A stretch of DNA of 61,188 bases from Ereboglobus sp. Lineage in GTDB: Bacteria > Verrucomicrobiota > Verrucomicrobiia > Opitutales > Opitutaceae. The translations under genes and the position numbers were made by a program. Position 1 is the first letter of the stretch, and every line of letters starts with the position of its first letter. The stretch covers positions 1-61,188 of the forward strand of contig JARKRC010000014.1 in the NCBI GenBank assembly GCA_029974595.1, in the 5' to 3' direction. Under the pieces are notes generated by a model. The model was not told the origin of the DNA. It saw nothing but the letters and a program-made list of their open reading frames with translations, and made no database searches. Shown one piece after another: positions 11,186 to 20,020 of the stretch.

Positions 11186-12133
11186 TCAATATCCCTTGTT
11201 CCAGCGGGGCTTGATGTCCTCGGCAATGGACTCCGAGACCCACGCGTCGGTGCGGAGGGTTTGCAGGATGGACTCCGGCACCAGCGGCGTGACGGGTCCG
11301 TGCATGACCAGGCGCGAGACAAAGCGCTGCCACGAGGCGAACGAGCCGTCGATCGTGATGGCGTGGGTCTGGATGCGATGCTTCGCGGCCACCACCTCGG
11401 CGGGGCCGATGGTGGCGGCCTTCGGCGGCACGGCGGCAAGATCGCCGCTCATGCCGAAGCTGCCGTGCAGGGAGTTTTGCGCGATGGTGAGCGGATGCAG
11501 GGTGCAGACGCGCGGGCCGAGCTGCTTCCATTCCTCCAGCGAGGCCGCGGCAAATTCCGGCGCTCCCGGATCGATGAATGCGAGGTGCCCCGTCCAGCCC
11601 GGCCCGCTGTAGCAGATGTCGGCGCCGCCGAGGTCGGCGAGCATCCTGCCGTAGACTTTTATGTTTTTGTCGGTCGGGCCGTGGACTTGTTTTTCCGACG
11701 GGCGCAGCTTGGGATGCAGATTTGACCAGAAATATTTTTTGAAGGCGTGCATGAAGCCGAACCTCCACGACTCGGGCGCGATGAGTCCGTCGTCGCTGGC
11801 GTATTCGTCCATGTTGAAGGTGTGCAGCGTCCGGCAGCAGACTTTCGCCTCGTTGAGCATGGCGGCGAGCTGCGCGTAGCCGGGCCAGGGGTTCGGCATG
11901 ATCATCACATAGCGGCGCCCGGCGTCCATCGCCGTTTTTATCCGGGTGAACATGTCGTTCATCCAGCGCGGCGTGATCTCGGCGTCGGGCATCACGGTGA
12001 TTTTGAAGCCGGGGTTCGGGTGGCGGGCGATGTCCTTCTTTTTTATGTTGCGGACACGCCGGATCGCGCGCCGGTCGCGAAATGGAATGAAATCCGCCGG
12101 CGCGAATGTGAACGGGACTGTTTTCTTTTTCAT
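11186..12133 (-). CDS. NagB-like sugar-phosphate isomerase/deaminase homologue
   Basis: A 315-residue protein resembling glucosamine-6-phosphate isomerase (NagB fold). Recognisable pieces are MIMPNPWPGYAQLAAMLNEA, HTFNMDEYAS (counterpart of the LDEY active-site segment), GGADICYSGPGWTGHLAFIDPG (counterpart of the GIGxDGHIAFNEP loop) and PLTIAQNSLHGSFG. The loop departs from true NagB, reading GPGWTGHLAF, so the substrate may not be glucosamine-6-phosphate. It lies 74 bases after the aminotransferase and 22 before the transporter. An isomerase acting on an amino sugar or its keto form fits the neighbours. Confidence 0.78.
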   Translation of the reverse strand: MKKKTVPFTFAPADFIPFRDRRAIRRVRNIKKKDIARHPNPGFKITVMPDAEITPRWMNDMFTRIKTAMDAGRRYVMIMPNPWPGYAQLAAMLNEAKVCCRTLHTFNMDEYASDDGLIAPESWRFGFMHAFKKYFWSNLHPKLRPSEKQVHGPTDKNIKVYGRMLADLGGADICYSGPGWTGHLAFIDPGAPEFAAASLEEWKQLGPRVCTLHPLTIAQNSLHGSFGMSGDLAAVPPKAATIGPAEVVAAKHRIQTHAITIDGSFASWQRFVSRLVMHGPVTPLVPESILQTLRTDAWVSESIAEDIKPRWNKGY

Positions 12134-12207
12134 GAGGGGAACGGGAGGTGTCTTGCCATGTTGTCGGACCGCCGGGCGCGGTGCGTCCGGCGGCCTGCCC
12201 TTGCGGG

Positions 12208-13593
12208 TCAGCAGCCGAGCTCTTTTTCGGTTTCGCCGATGGCTTCGTCAATGATATCAATGCCCTTGAGCAGCGTGGCCTCGTCCATGACGATGGGCGG
12301 GCTCATGCGCAGGATGTGCCCGGCGGGAATCCAGGCGAGCCCCTTGCGAAAGGCTTTCTGGTAGACGAGCGTGCCGGCCTTGTCGAAAGGCTCCTTCGTC
12401 GCCTTGTCCTTCACCAGCTCAATGCCCATGAGGCAGCCCTTGGCGCGGACGTCGCCGATGATCTTGTGCGCGGCCTTCATTTTCTCCATGCGCGCGAGGG
12501 CGACTTCACCGAGGCGCGCGGCGTGGTCGAGCAAGTTTTCCTCCTCGATCACCTGCGTGGAAATGAGCGCGGCGGCGCAGGCCATCGGGTTCCCGCCGTA
12601 GCTGCTCGACGCGGAGATGCTTTCAAAGCTTTCCTTGTGCTTCTCGCGCACGGCGACACAGGTGACGGGAAAGCCGTTGCCGAAGCCCTTGCCCATCGTG
12701 ACCACGTCGGGCACGACGCCCCAGTGCTCCATGCAAAGCCATTTGCCCGTGCGCCCCCAGCTCGTGAGCACCTCGTCGACCATGAGGAGGATTTTGCGGT
12801 CGTCGCAAAACGCGCGCAGCTTCGGGAAAAAGTCGTCCGGCGGCATCACCGAGCCGCCCCAGCCCTGGATCGGCTCGACCACAAAACCCGCGACCGATCC
12901 GACCGTGGCCTTGTCAAGATACTGGCCGTAGAAATTGATGTATTGGTCCGTGTCGATGGAGCCGTCGGGCTTCGTCCACACCGGGCGGTAGCAATCCGGG
13001 CGCGGCACCATGTGCGAGCCGGGCGCGCGCACCGCGCCATACACATGGGAACGGATCTGGCCGAGCGAGACCGCGCCGTAGGTCTTGCCGTGAAAGTCGT
13101 TGAAGCAACTGATGGTCTCGTGTTTTCCGGACGCCGCGCGCAACACGCGAATGCCCGCCTCGACCGCGGCGGTGCCGCAATCATACAACTGGAAGCCGCT
13201 GAGGTCGCCGGGAAGGACGGAGGCGAGCTTCTCCATGAGCTCGGTCTTGATCGGCGTCGTGAAATCATGTGCGTTCATCAACTGCGAAGCGGCCTTGGCG
13301 ATCCCCTCGCTGATCTTCGGATGGCAGTGGCCGAGCGTGGTCACGTAGATGCCGGACGAGAAATCAATGTATTCATTTCCGTCGGCATCGCGCAGCACGC
13401 AGCCCTTGCCGGACTCGAACGTCACCGGGAATAGCTTCACCTGGCCGCTCAGGCCCTTGAAGTATTTCGTGCAGCGGTCATGCCAATGCTTCGATTGCGG
13501 GCCCGGGGGAGGGACCGGGACATGGGGGATGCGGGAAAGATCCACGCGTCCCCATTCGAGGGTGGAGAAGGTGTCGGTGCTGTCGTTTTGCAT
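12208..13593 (-). CDS. class III (PLP) aminotransferase
   Basis: A 461-residue fold-type I aminotransferase of the class III (GABA/ornithine/dialkylglycine) subgroup. It shows the N-terminal EYIDFSSGIYVTTLGHCHPK, the PLP-ring region DCGTAAVEAGIR, LLMVDEVLTSWGRTGKW with the cofactor Asp, and MGKGFGNGFPV with the Schiff-base Lys. Known members move amino groups of omega-amines, amino acids or amino sugars. It is the first gene of the minus-strand arm and diverges from the ceramidase-like gene across about 200 bases. In context it probably removes or relocates the amino group of the cluster's substrate. Confidence 0.9.
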   Translation of the reverse strand: MQNDSTDTFSTLEWGRVDLSRIPHVPVPPPGPQSKHWHDRCTKYFKGLSGQVKLFPVTFESGKGCVLRDADGNEYIDFSSGIYVTTLGHCHPKISEGIAKAASQLMNAHDFTTPIKTELMEKLASVLPGDLSGFQLYDCGTAAVEAGIRVLRAASGKHETISCFNDFHGKTYGAVSLGQIRSHVYGAVRAPGSHMVPRPDCYRPVWTKPDGSIDTDQYINFYGQYLDKATVGSVAGFVVEPIQGWGGSVMPPDDFFPKLRAFCDDRKILLMVDEVLTSWGRTGKWLCMEHWGVVPDVVTMGKGFGNGFPVTCVAVREKHKESFESISASSSYGGNPMACAAALISTQVIEEENLLDHAARLGEVALARMEKMKAAHKIIGDVRAKGCLMGIELVKDKATKEPFDKAGTLVYQKAFRKGLAWIPAGHILRMSPPIVMDEATLLKGIDIIDEAIGETEKELGC

Positions 13594-13797
13594 GGTGGAA
13601 AGGGAGCGGTGATGGATGTGTTTTCAAGGAGAACCGTCGGGAACTTTGCGCAGGGGAAAGACCGGGGATCCGATGGCACGGGATGCGACCCGGTGTGTTT
13701 GATTATGTCAATAAAAAAATAAAAATAACAAAAAATAACATTGCGAATCGCCGTCGCTTTTTCTCTAGTGCCGGGGACGCCTCCTCTCTTTTCCATC
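13594..13797. promoter_or_regulatory. divergent intergenic promoter region
   Basis: These 204 bases separate the divergent aminotransferase and ceramidase-like genes. The centre (about 13700-13745) is strongly A-rich, unlike the GC-rich surroundings, and must hold both promoters. I found no TGTATACA octamer here, so the two arms may not share the same direct control. Confidence 0.5.
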
Positions 13798-15153
13798 ATG
13801 CAACCAGCCTCCTCCCCCCATTCATCGCGGACTCCCTTCCTTGCCGGCGCCGCAACGCGCGACATCACCCCCGCCGGGAGCGTCTTCCTTTTCGGCTACC
13901 CCCACGCGCCGCGCGACAGCACCGGCATCCATGACCGGCTCGAAACCTCGGCGCTCTATTTGCGCGACGCAAACGGGGCCGCGCTGCTGTTCATATCCAG
14001 CGATCTCATTTTTGTCGGCAAGCAGCTTGCCGGCGGCGTGCGCCGCCGCATCCACGCCGCCGCCGGCGTGCCCGAGGAAGCCATTGTGGTGACGGCCACG
14101 CACACCCATTCCGGCCCGGTGACGGTCAACTATGCGAGCAACGCCGGCGATCCCGTGGTGCCCAAGGCCGACGAGTCCTATCTCGCCATGGTCGCGGACA
14201 GGATGGTTGACGCCGGGCTGGCCGCCATTGCGGGCGCGGCGCCTGCGGAATCCGGACTCGCCGTCGCCACTGCAAACGGCGTGGGCACGAACCGGCATGA
14301 TCCCGCCGGCCCGGCCGATCCCGAAGTCCCGGTGCTAATCGCCCGTTCCGCCGCCACCCGCGAACCGCTCGCCTGCATGGTCGTGTGCGCGATGCACCCC
14401 ACCGTCCTGCACGAGGACTCGACGCTGATCAGCGCGGACTTTCCGCACTTCGCCCGCAAACGGTTGCTCGCCCGCGGAATCGTTCCCTCAGGCTGCCCGA
14501 TCCTTTACCACACCGGCGCGTCAGGCAACCAAAGCCCCCGCCATGTCACCCGCGAAAACACCTTTGCCGAAGCCCGCCGCCTGGGGGAATTGCTCGGCGA
14601 CGCGATTGCCGAAGCCGCCTCCGGCATCACCTTTCACGCCGCTCTGCCGCTCGCGGCGCGGCGCACATTTGTGGAGCTTGCTCCGCGACGGATGCCCCCG
14701 GCAGGCGAAGCCGGGGAAAACGCCTGCGCCGCGCGCGCACGCCTCGATCATCTCGTGAAATCAAACGCCCCGCGCACGCTGACGCGCACGGCGGAATGCG
14801 ACTGGTTTGGCGCCGAGGAAACCGTCGCCCTCGCCCGCGCAGCCGAGGACGGGCGGCTCGCCCGCGTCGCCGCGGATTGCATGCCCGCGGAGATTCAAGT
14901 GCTCGAAATCGGCCCGTGGAAATTCGTCGCCTGGCCCGGTGAGTTGTTTGTGGAATACGCGCTCGAAGTGCGCGCTCGCAGCCCGCAGACTTTTGTCATC
15001 ACTTTTGCCAACGGAGAATTGCAGGGATACATCGTCACCCCGGAAGCCGCCGCGAAAAATGTCTACGAAGCGGCCAATGCGCTCTTCGCCCCGGAAAACG
15101 GAAAGCGCGTGGTGGACGCCACGCTCAAACTTCTCGCCGGCACGCATGATTGA
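13798..15153 (+). CDS. neutral/alkaline non-lysosomal ceramidase-like hydrolase
   Basis: A 451-residue protein with the N-terminal fold of neutral ceramidases: AGAATRDITPAG at the start, LFISSDLIFVG, then the metal-binding THTHSGP and a later CAMHPTVLH. Neutral ceramidases are zinc amidohydrolases that release a fatty acid from N-acyl sphingosine. Short bacterial homologues lacking the C-terminal domain are common in carbohydrate-degrading planctomycetes and verrucomicrobia, with unproven substrates. No convincing signal peptide is visible, so it is probably cytoplasmic. It heads the plus arm. I infer an amidase or esterase step, perhaps deacylation of an N-acyl amino sugar. ATG 13798 is preferred over an upstream TTG. 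Confidence 0.75.
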   Translation: MQPASSPHSSRTPFLAGAATRDITPAGSVFLFGYPHAPRDSTGIHDRLETSALYLRDANGAALLFISSDLIFVGKQLAGGVRRRIHAAAGVPEEAIVVTATHTHSGPVTVNYASNAGDPVVPKADESYLAMVADRMVDAGLAAIAGAAPAESGLAVATANGVGTNRHDPAGPADPEVPVLIARSAATREPLACMVVCAMHPTVLHEDSTLISADFPHFARKRLLARGIVPSGCPILYHTGASGNQSPRHVTRENTFAEARRLGELLGDAIAEAASGITFHAALPLAARRTFVELAPRRMPPAGEAGENACAARARLDHLVKSNAPRTLTRTAECDWFGAEETVALARAAEDGRLARVAADCMPAEIQVLEIGPWKFVAWPGELFVEYALEVRARSPQTFVITFANGELQGYIVTPEAAAKNVYEAANALFAPENGKRVVDATLKLLAGTHD

Positions 15154-15196
15154 TTCCAAGGGATCGCAACCCTCACCCTTTTTCCACCCGCGCATT

Positions 15197-16525
15197 ATGT
15201 CCCGCACGCCTCTGCTTCTCGGCATCGATCTCGGCACTTCCTATTTCAAGGCGGGCATCTTCGATGCCGCCGGGACGCTCAAGGGCCTCGGTCGCGTCGC
15301 CGTTGCCAGACAATCCCCCGCGCCGGATCGCTGCGAACTGGCGGCGGCGGATTTTTGGAAACTCCTGCGCAGCGCGCTCGCCGAAGCGCTGGCGCGCGCC
15401 GGGGCGGATGCGAAGGATATCGCCGGCATTTCCTATTCGTCACAGGCAAATACATTCATCCTGCTCGACCAATGCGACGAGCCGCTTACCCCGCTTATTC
15501 TCTGGACGGATGGGCGCGCCGGATCGCTGGAGCCGCGTCTCCGCGAATTTTGCCAAGCCCCCGCATTCGCGCAAACGACGGGCCTCTCCAGCCTCTCCGG
15601 CCATCATGCGGCGGCCAAGCTGCGCTGGTTCCAGGACAAGGATCCCGGCACATGGGCGCGCACCCGCCGGGTGATGACGCTCTCCGATTATTTCACCTTC
15701 GCCCTGACCGGCGAGCGCGCGGGCGACGCCAGCACCGCCGCGCTCCTCGGCTTGTATGACCTCGGCGCAAAAACGTGGTGGCGCGCCGCGCTGGATGCCT
15801 GCGGGCTGGACGCAGACATGCTGTCCGCGCCACTCCTTCCCGGCGCCGCGTGCGCAGAAACCACCAGCCGCGCCCCCGGGCTGCTCGGAGTTCCCGCCGG
15901 CGTAAAGTTCGCGGTCGGCGGGCTGGACCATCATCTCGCCGCCATCGGCTCCGGACTCGGACGGCTTGCGGACATGAGCATTTCAACCGGCACGGTGCTG
16001 GCAGCCATCGTCCTCGCTCCGGCGATCCATCCCGCCCCCGGCTGCATACACGGTCCGCACATCGGGGGGAACGGTTATTACCGCCTCGCGTTCGATCCCA
16101 ACGGCGCGGGCCAGCTCGATGACTACCAACGGCGTCATGCCCCCGGGTTTACCATCGAACAGCTTCTCGCCCATGCCGGCGACGCATCTCCCGCGAATGC
16201 GGAAACCGCGCGCCATGGCGCCGCAGTGCACGGGATTCTTGAGCGCACTGCGATCGTGCACCGCCGGCTCGTGGCCAAGGTCGCGGACGGGCGAAAGGTT
16301 GCCCGCGTGGTCGCCACCGGCGGCGGCTCGCGCAGCACACTCTGGCTGCAAATCAAAGCCGACGCGCTCGGCATCCCGGTGGTCTCCCCGGCCTCGCCCG
16401 AGCGCGCATGCCTCGGCGCCGCCATGTTTGCCGGCGTTGCCGGCGGACTCCATCCATCGCTGGCAGCCTGCGCCGGGGTCATGGTGCGCGAAGGCCGCAC
16501 TTACATCCCGGCATCCCCGCGCTGA
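15197..16525 (+). CDS. FGGY-family carbohydrate kinase
   Basis: A 442-residue kinase of the FGGY (xylulokinase/gluconokinase) family. It opens with LLGIDLGTSYFKAGIFD (phosphate 1 loop), has GISYSSQANTFILLD, the substrate-domain region around VGGLDHHLAAIGSG, and the C-terminal adenosine loop VVATGGGSRSTLWLQIKAD. It is slightly shorter than typical 480-500 residue members. It phosphorylates a sugar, sugar acid or polyol; the substrate is not readable. It begins 43 bases after the ceramidase-like gene and is followed by the aldolase-like gene, giving a kinase-then-aldolase order common in sugar catabolism. Confidence 0.88.
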   Translation: MSRTPLLLGIDLGTSYFKAGIFDAAGTLKGLGRVAVARQSPAPDRCELAAADFWKLLRSALAEALARAGADAKDIAGISYSSQANTFILLDQCDEPLTPLILWTDGRAGSLEPRLREFCQAPAFAQTTGLSSLSGHHAAAKLRWFQDKDPGTWARTRRVMTLSDYFTFALTGERAGDASTAALLGLYDLGAKTWWRAALDACGLDADMLSAPLLPGAACAETTSRAPGLLGVPAGVKFAVGGLDHHLAAIGSGLGRLADMSISTGTVLAAIVLAPAIHPAPGCIHGPHIGGNGYYRLAFDPNGAGQLDDYQRRHAPGFTIEQLLAHAGDASPANAETARHGAAVHGILERTAIVHRRLVAKVADGRKVARVVATGGGSRSTLWLQIKADALGIPVVSPASPERACLGAAMFAGVAGGLHPSLAACAGVMVREGRTYIPASPR

Positions 16526-16585
16526 AAACAGCCTTGGGATTAATCAAGCGATCAAACCCATGTTCATTTTCTCCTTTATTCCGTC

Positions 16586-17671
16586 ATGAATACCATCAAA
16601 CGCCTCGACCAGAAAATCTCACGCATCCGCGAAGGCCGCGCCACGGCCTCCGACTTCATTATTGCCGATGCCAAGGATGCCGACATGGCCTTCGGCATCA
16701 CCGCACCCGGCCCCGCACCCGCCGCTTGCGCGGGAAGCCGCGACGCGAAGTTCTGCCACACGGAATCCGCCGCCTCGTGCTGGAAAACCCTCGCCGACTA
16801 CCGCGAACAAATCCGCGAAGTCATCCGTCAGGACATCGTGGACATCATGCTCCTCTCCGCCTCCAACCTCGAACAGCTCGGCATGAACGAGCGCCTCTTC
16901 GAAAACTCCGCCATCACCCCCGCCGCGCGCGCCAACGACACCACCGACATCTGGGCCGTGCGCGGCGGCAAATACGCCAGCCATCCCTCCCGTGCATTCC
17001 GCACCGCCTCGCTCGACCATATCAAATACGGACGCCTCCCTGCTCCCGGCGAGGCCCGCGACTACTCCGCCTCTGCTGCCGGTGCCGACCTCGGCCTCTA
17101 CTCAATCACTTTCACCAACAACATCGACTGGGACTACCACGCGCTCGAATCTTTCCAGGCGTTCCGCCACGAGGCCGAACAGAAACACTTCCGTTATTTT
17201 CTCGAAGTCTTCAATCCCAACGTAAACCCCGCCATCCCCGACCGGACTGTTGCCGCCTTCCTCAACGATCACATCGTGCGCACTCTGGCTGGCGTGACCG
17301 GCAGCGGCCGCCCGCTCTTCCTCAAAATCCCCTACAACGGCCCCGGCCCGCTTGAGGAGCTCGTCGCCTACGATCCGGGCGTCATCGTCGGCATTCTCGG
17401 CGGCAGCGCCGGCACCACGTTCGATGCCTTCCAGCTCATCCACGACGCGCAAAAATACGGCGCGCGCGTCGCACTCTTTGGCCGCAAGATCAACCTCTCC
17501 GAACACCCGCTCAGCTTTATCCGCTACCTCCGCCACATCACGGACGGAGTGATCGCGCCCGTCGAGGCGGTGAAAGCCTATCACGCCGACCTCGAACGCC
17601 TCGGAATCAAACCCCAGCGCCACCTCAGCGCCGACCTCCGCCAGTCCACCACCATCCAAAGCTATCGTTAG
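16586..17671 (+). CDS. beta/alpha-barrel aldolase-like protein
   Basis: A 361-residue protein whose second half resembles class I (DhnA/LacD-type) aldolase barrels. KHFRYFLEVFNPNV is followed by RPLFLKIPYNGPGP, whose Lys is a candidate Schiff-base residue, and then VGILGGSAGTTFDAFQLI with KYGARVALFGRKI, a phosphate-binding end of a TIM barrel. I do not recognise the exact family. Immediately downstream of the FGGY kinase (60 bases), it is a natural candidate to cleave the phosphorylated sugar into a triose-phosphate and a second product. Residues 1-130 look less conserved. Confidence 0.65.
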   Translation: MNTIKRLDQKISRIREGRATASDFIIADAKDADMAFGITAPGPAPAACAGSRDAKFCHTESAASCWKTLADYREQIREVIRQDIVDIMLLSASNLEQLGMNERLFENSAITPAARANDTTDIWAVRGGKYASHPSRAFRTASLDHIKYGRLPAPGEARDYSASAAGADLGLYSITFTNNIDWDYHALESFQAFRHEAEQKHFRYFLEVFNPNVNPAIPDRTVAAFLNDHIVRTLAGVTGSGRPLFLKIPYNGPGPLEELVAYDPGVIVGILGGSAGTTFDAFQLIHDAQKYGARVALFGRKINLSEHPLSFIRYLRHITDGVIAPVEAVKAYHADLERLGIKPQRHLSADLRQSTTIQSYR

Positions 17672-18367
17672 ACGTGCAGTCCCGAAGACAGATGCTAAGC
17701 GCTGCAAGACAAACGATGGAGTTGAGATTAGATTGACAGCTTTTTTTGACATTTATTTATATACAATTGGTTATTAATGATATATAAAACATAAAATTAA
17801 AAGCTTTCTAAAAATTCATCCATCGATTCTTGGCAAAATTGCCAATAGGAGCCTTTGAAGGCCCCTTATAAAAAATATCCAGATAAAATGAACAGAAAGG
17901 TCTCTTTCTGACGGAGTTGCTGCATCGCATTTCGATATTCTTCCGATGCCTTTCCAACAACTCGATGCTGGGAAGCCAGGCATCTGGGTAGATTTTTACG
18001 CATCTCAGATCCGAACTTATCAAATTAGGAAGACTTCCGCAGACATTTGCACGCTCCCAAGAGATCCTGTCCTGGCTTCGAAGCATGGGCTTGCTTTGCG
18101 ATCTTCCTGTGACTGATAGCCGATCCGCCCGATCACGCGGGCGAAGGGCATCGAGGACCGAAAAGGTCACGCTAAAGCCGCCTACCGGGAGGTCATCACA
18201 CTGACCGCTGAACGGCCCTTGCACGCCCCCTGCAACGCCCAAAACAGGGCTTTGCAGGCCATGGGGCACAACCGCGTCGCCGATACGATAAAAGCCTTTG
18301 TTTTCTAAAACCTGCCGGAATTATTCTCAAACCAGCCCGGACGATACGGCAAGGCGGGAAACGCAAA
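17672..18367. other. AT-rich intergenic stretch with no clear gene
   Basis: About 700 bases lie between the aldolase-like gene and phoU. The left part (17740-17830) is very AT-rich. A 153-codon minus-strand frame at 17808-18269 has composition and content typical of chance. The right part holds the plus-strand remnant listed separately. I see no RNA gene or repeat. Confidence 0.5.
18120..18308 (+). pseudogene. possible 3' remnant of an unknown gene
   Basis: A 62-codon plus-strand frame without a start codon at its head begins directly after TGA-TAG and ends at TAA 18306-18308. Its translation (ITRAKGIEDRKGHAKAAYRE ... RALQAMGHNRVADTIKAFVF) looks protein-like, with amphipathic helical segments, unlike the shadow frames around it. 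It may be the eroded C-terminus of a lost gene. I do not recognise the family. Confidence 0.25.
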
Positions 18368-19063
18368 TCAGTCTCCGCCTGTTTTTTTGTGCTCGCCGGT
18401 ATGGCGGATGTCCCGGGCTTGCGTCAGGTAAACCATTTCCTCGGCGATGTTCGTGGCGTGATCGGCGATGCGCTCAAGGGACTTTGATATGAACATGAGC
18501 TCGATGGCGCAGTTGATGTTTCCGGGATTTGCCGCGGCATGAACGGTCAGGGCGCGATGGAGTTGCTTGTTGAGCCTGTCCACTTCCTTGTCGCGGCGGA
18601 TGACGGCAAGGGCGGTGTCTTTGTTTTCATTTTCCAGAAGACAGCCGAGCGCGTCGCGAAGCATTTCCCGCCCGATGACGGCCATCTGCGCGAGGCTCGC
18701 GATTTCCCCGGTGAGCGCCGGGCCCGGCGGGGGCTCGCAGGCGAGGCGCAAAGCCCGCTTGGCAATACCTGTGGCTTCATCGCCGACGCGTTCGAGATCG
18801 TGCGAGGCCTTCATGCCCACGATCACAAGGCGCAGCTCCGTCGCGACGGGCGCGCGGAGGTTCATATAGCGCATGGCTTCGTCGTCGATGGCGACTTCCA
18901 GCCGGTCGATCTCGTCGTCGCCGGCAATGACTTGATTTGCGAGCGCGGTGTCGGCCTCGGCGAGCGAGCGCATGGCAAGCCAGACGCGTTCGATGGCTTT
19001 TTCACCCATCAGGATGAGCTGCGAACGGAAGGTTTCGAGTTCGGTGTCGTAAAAGCGTTTCAT
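18368..19063 (-). CDS. phoU: phosphate transport system regulator PhoU
   Basis: A 231-residue all-helical PhoU with two repeats. Each carries the metal-cluster type motif: RVGDEATGIAKRAL in the first half and ERIADHATNIAEEMVYL in the second. The N-terminus (KRFYDTELETFRSQLILMG) is canonical. PhoU connects the Pst transporter to the PhoR kinase and keeps the Pho response off when phosphate is plentiful. It is the last gene of the minus-strand pst operon, 69 bases after pstB. Confidence 0.95.
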   Translation of the reverse strand: MKRFYDTELETFRSQLILMGEKAIERVWLAMRSLAEADTALANQVIAGDDEIDRLEVAIDDEAMRYMNLRAPVATELRLVIVGMKASHDLERVGDEATGIAKRALRLACEPPPGPALTGEIASLAQMAVIGREMLRDALGCLLENENKDTALAVIRRDKEVDRLNKQLHRALTVHAAANPGNINCAIELMFISKSLERIADHATNIAEEMVYLTQARDIRHTGEHKKTGGD

Positions 19064-19132
19064 GATGAGGAGGAATCGGGGAGTGAAAGGTGTATTTTCA
19101 TCATTGTCATTTCACTTTCCGGGCGTTTCGCG

Positions 19133-20020
19133 TCAGCCAAAGCGCCCGCTGACGTAGGCCTCGGTTTGCGGATTGGACGGGTTCATGAAGATGGCGCGGG
19201 TGCCGCCGTATTCGACAAGGCGGCCAAGGTAGAAAAACGCCGTCCTGTCGGAAACGCGCGCGGCTTGCTGCATGGAGTGGGTGACGATGATGATTGTGTA
19301 GCGTTTTTTGAGCTCGTGAATCAGTTCCTCGATCTTGGCCGTGGCGATCGGATCGAGCGCGGAACAAGGCTCGTCCATCAAAATGACCTGCGGCTCCACC
19401 GCAAGCGCGCGGGCAATGCAGAGGCGTTGTTGCTGGCCCCCGGAAAGGCCGAGCGCGTTGTCGTGCAGCCGGTCATTGACCTCATTCCACAAGGCGGCGT
19501 TGCGCAGGGAGGCTTCGACGCGGCTGTCGATTTCGGCCTTGTTTTTGAATCCCTGGATGCGCAGTCCGTAGGCGATGTTTTCGTAAATGGATTTCGGAAA
19601 CGGATTCGATTTCTGAAAAACCATGCCGATGCGTTTGCGCAGCTCGATCGGATCGACGCCGCGCGCGTTGATGTCGGCGCCGCCGATCTTGATGCTTCCG
19701 CGGCGGATGCCCGCGTCCTCGATGAGATCGTTCATGCGGTTGAGGCAGCGCAGAAGCGTGGACTTGCCGCAACCCGACGGCCCGATGAAGGCGGTGACGC
19801 GATTAGCCTCGATGGAAAGATTGATGCCATCGAGCGCTTTTTTTTCGCCGTAATAAAAATCGAGGCCGGCGATTTCTATCAGGCCCGGCGCGCGCGATTC
19901 GGAGCCCGGCCCGTCGGAGGCGGGCGAGGCTGGCTGCGGTGGAAAGAATGTAATGTTTCCGGCGGACATACGGGTGGTTGTTTGCGAATCGGAGGAAATC
20001 GCGGCGGGTGCGCTTACCAT
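19133..20020 (-). CDS. pstB: phosphate ABC transporter ATP-binding protein PstB
   Basis: A 295-residue ABC ATPase with Walker [12 protein letters not shown]-loop [13 protein letters not shown] (typical of PstB), signature [15 protein letters not shown], Walker [14 protein letters not shown] and switch His in [13 protein letters not shown]. It energises phosphate import with PstC and PstA. The start at 20020 overlaps the pstA stop by seven bases; an ATG at 19969 (MSAGNITFF) is the alternative and would trim a non-conserved leader. The N-terminal 45 residues before [11 protein letters not shown] are longer than in E. coli and rich in Ala, Pro and Ser. Confidence 0.96.
   Translation of the reverse strand: MVSAPAAISSDSQTTTRMSAGNITFFPPQPASPASDGPGSESRAPGLIEIAGLDFYYGEKKALDGINLSIEANRVTAFIGPSGCGKSTLLRCLNRMNDLIEDAGIRRGSIKIGGADINARGVDPIELRKRIGMVFQKSNPFPKSIYENIAYGLRIQGFKNKAEIDSRVEASLRNAALWNEVNDRLHDNALGLSGGQQQRLCIARALAVEPQVILMDEPCSALDPIATAKIEELIHELKKRYTIIIVTHSMQQAARVSDRTAFFYLGRLVEYGGTRAIFMNPSNPQTEAYVSGRFG

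Noticed and set aside
17808..18269. 153-codon minus-strand frame between the aldolase-like gene and phoU
   Set aside because: No domain, uneven composition, and its first third is antisense to a more protein-like plus-strand remnant.
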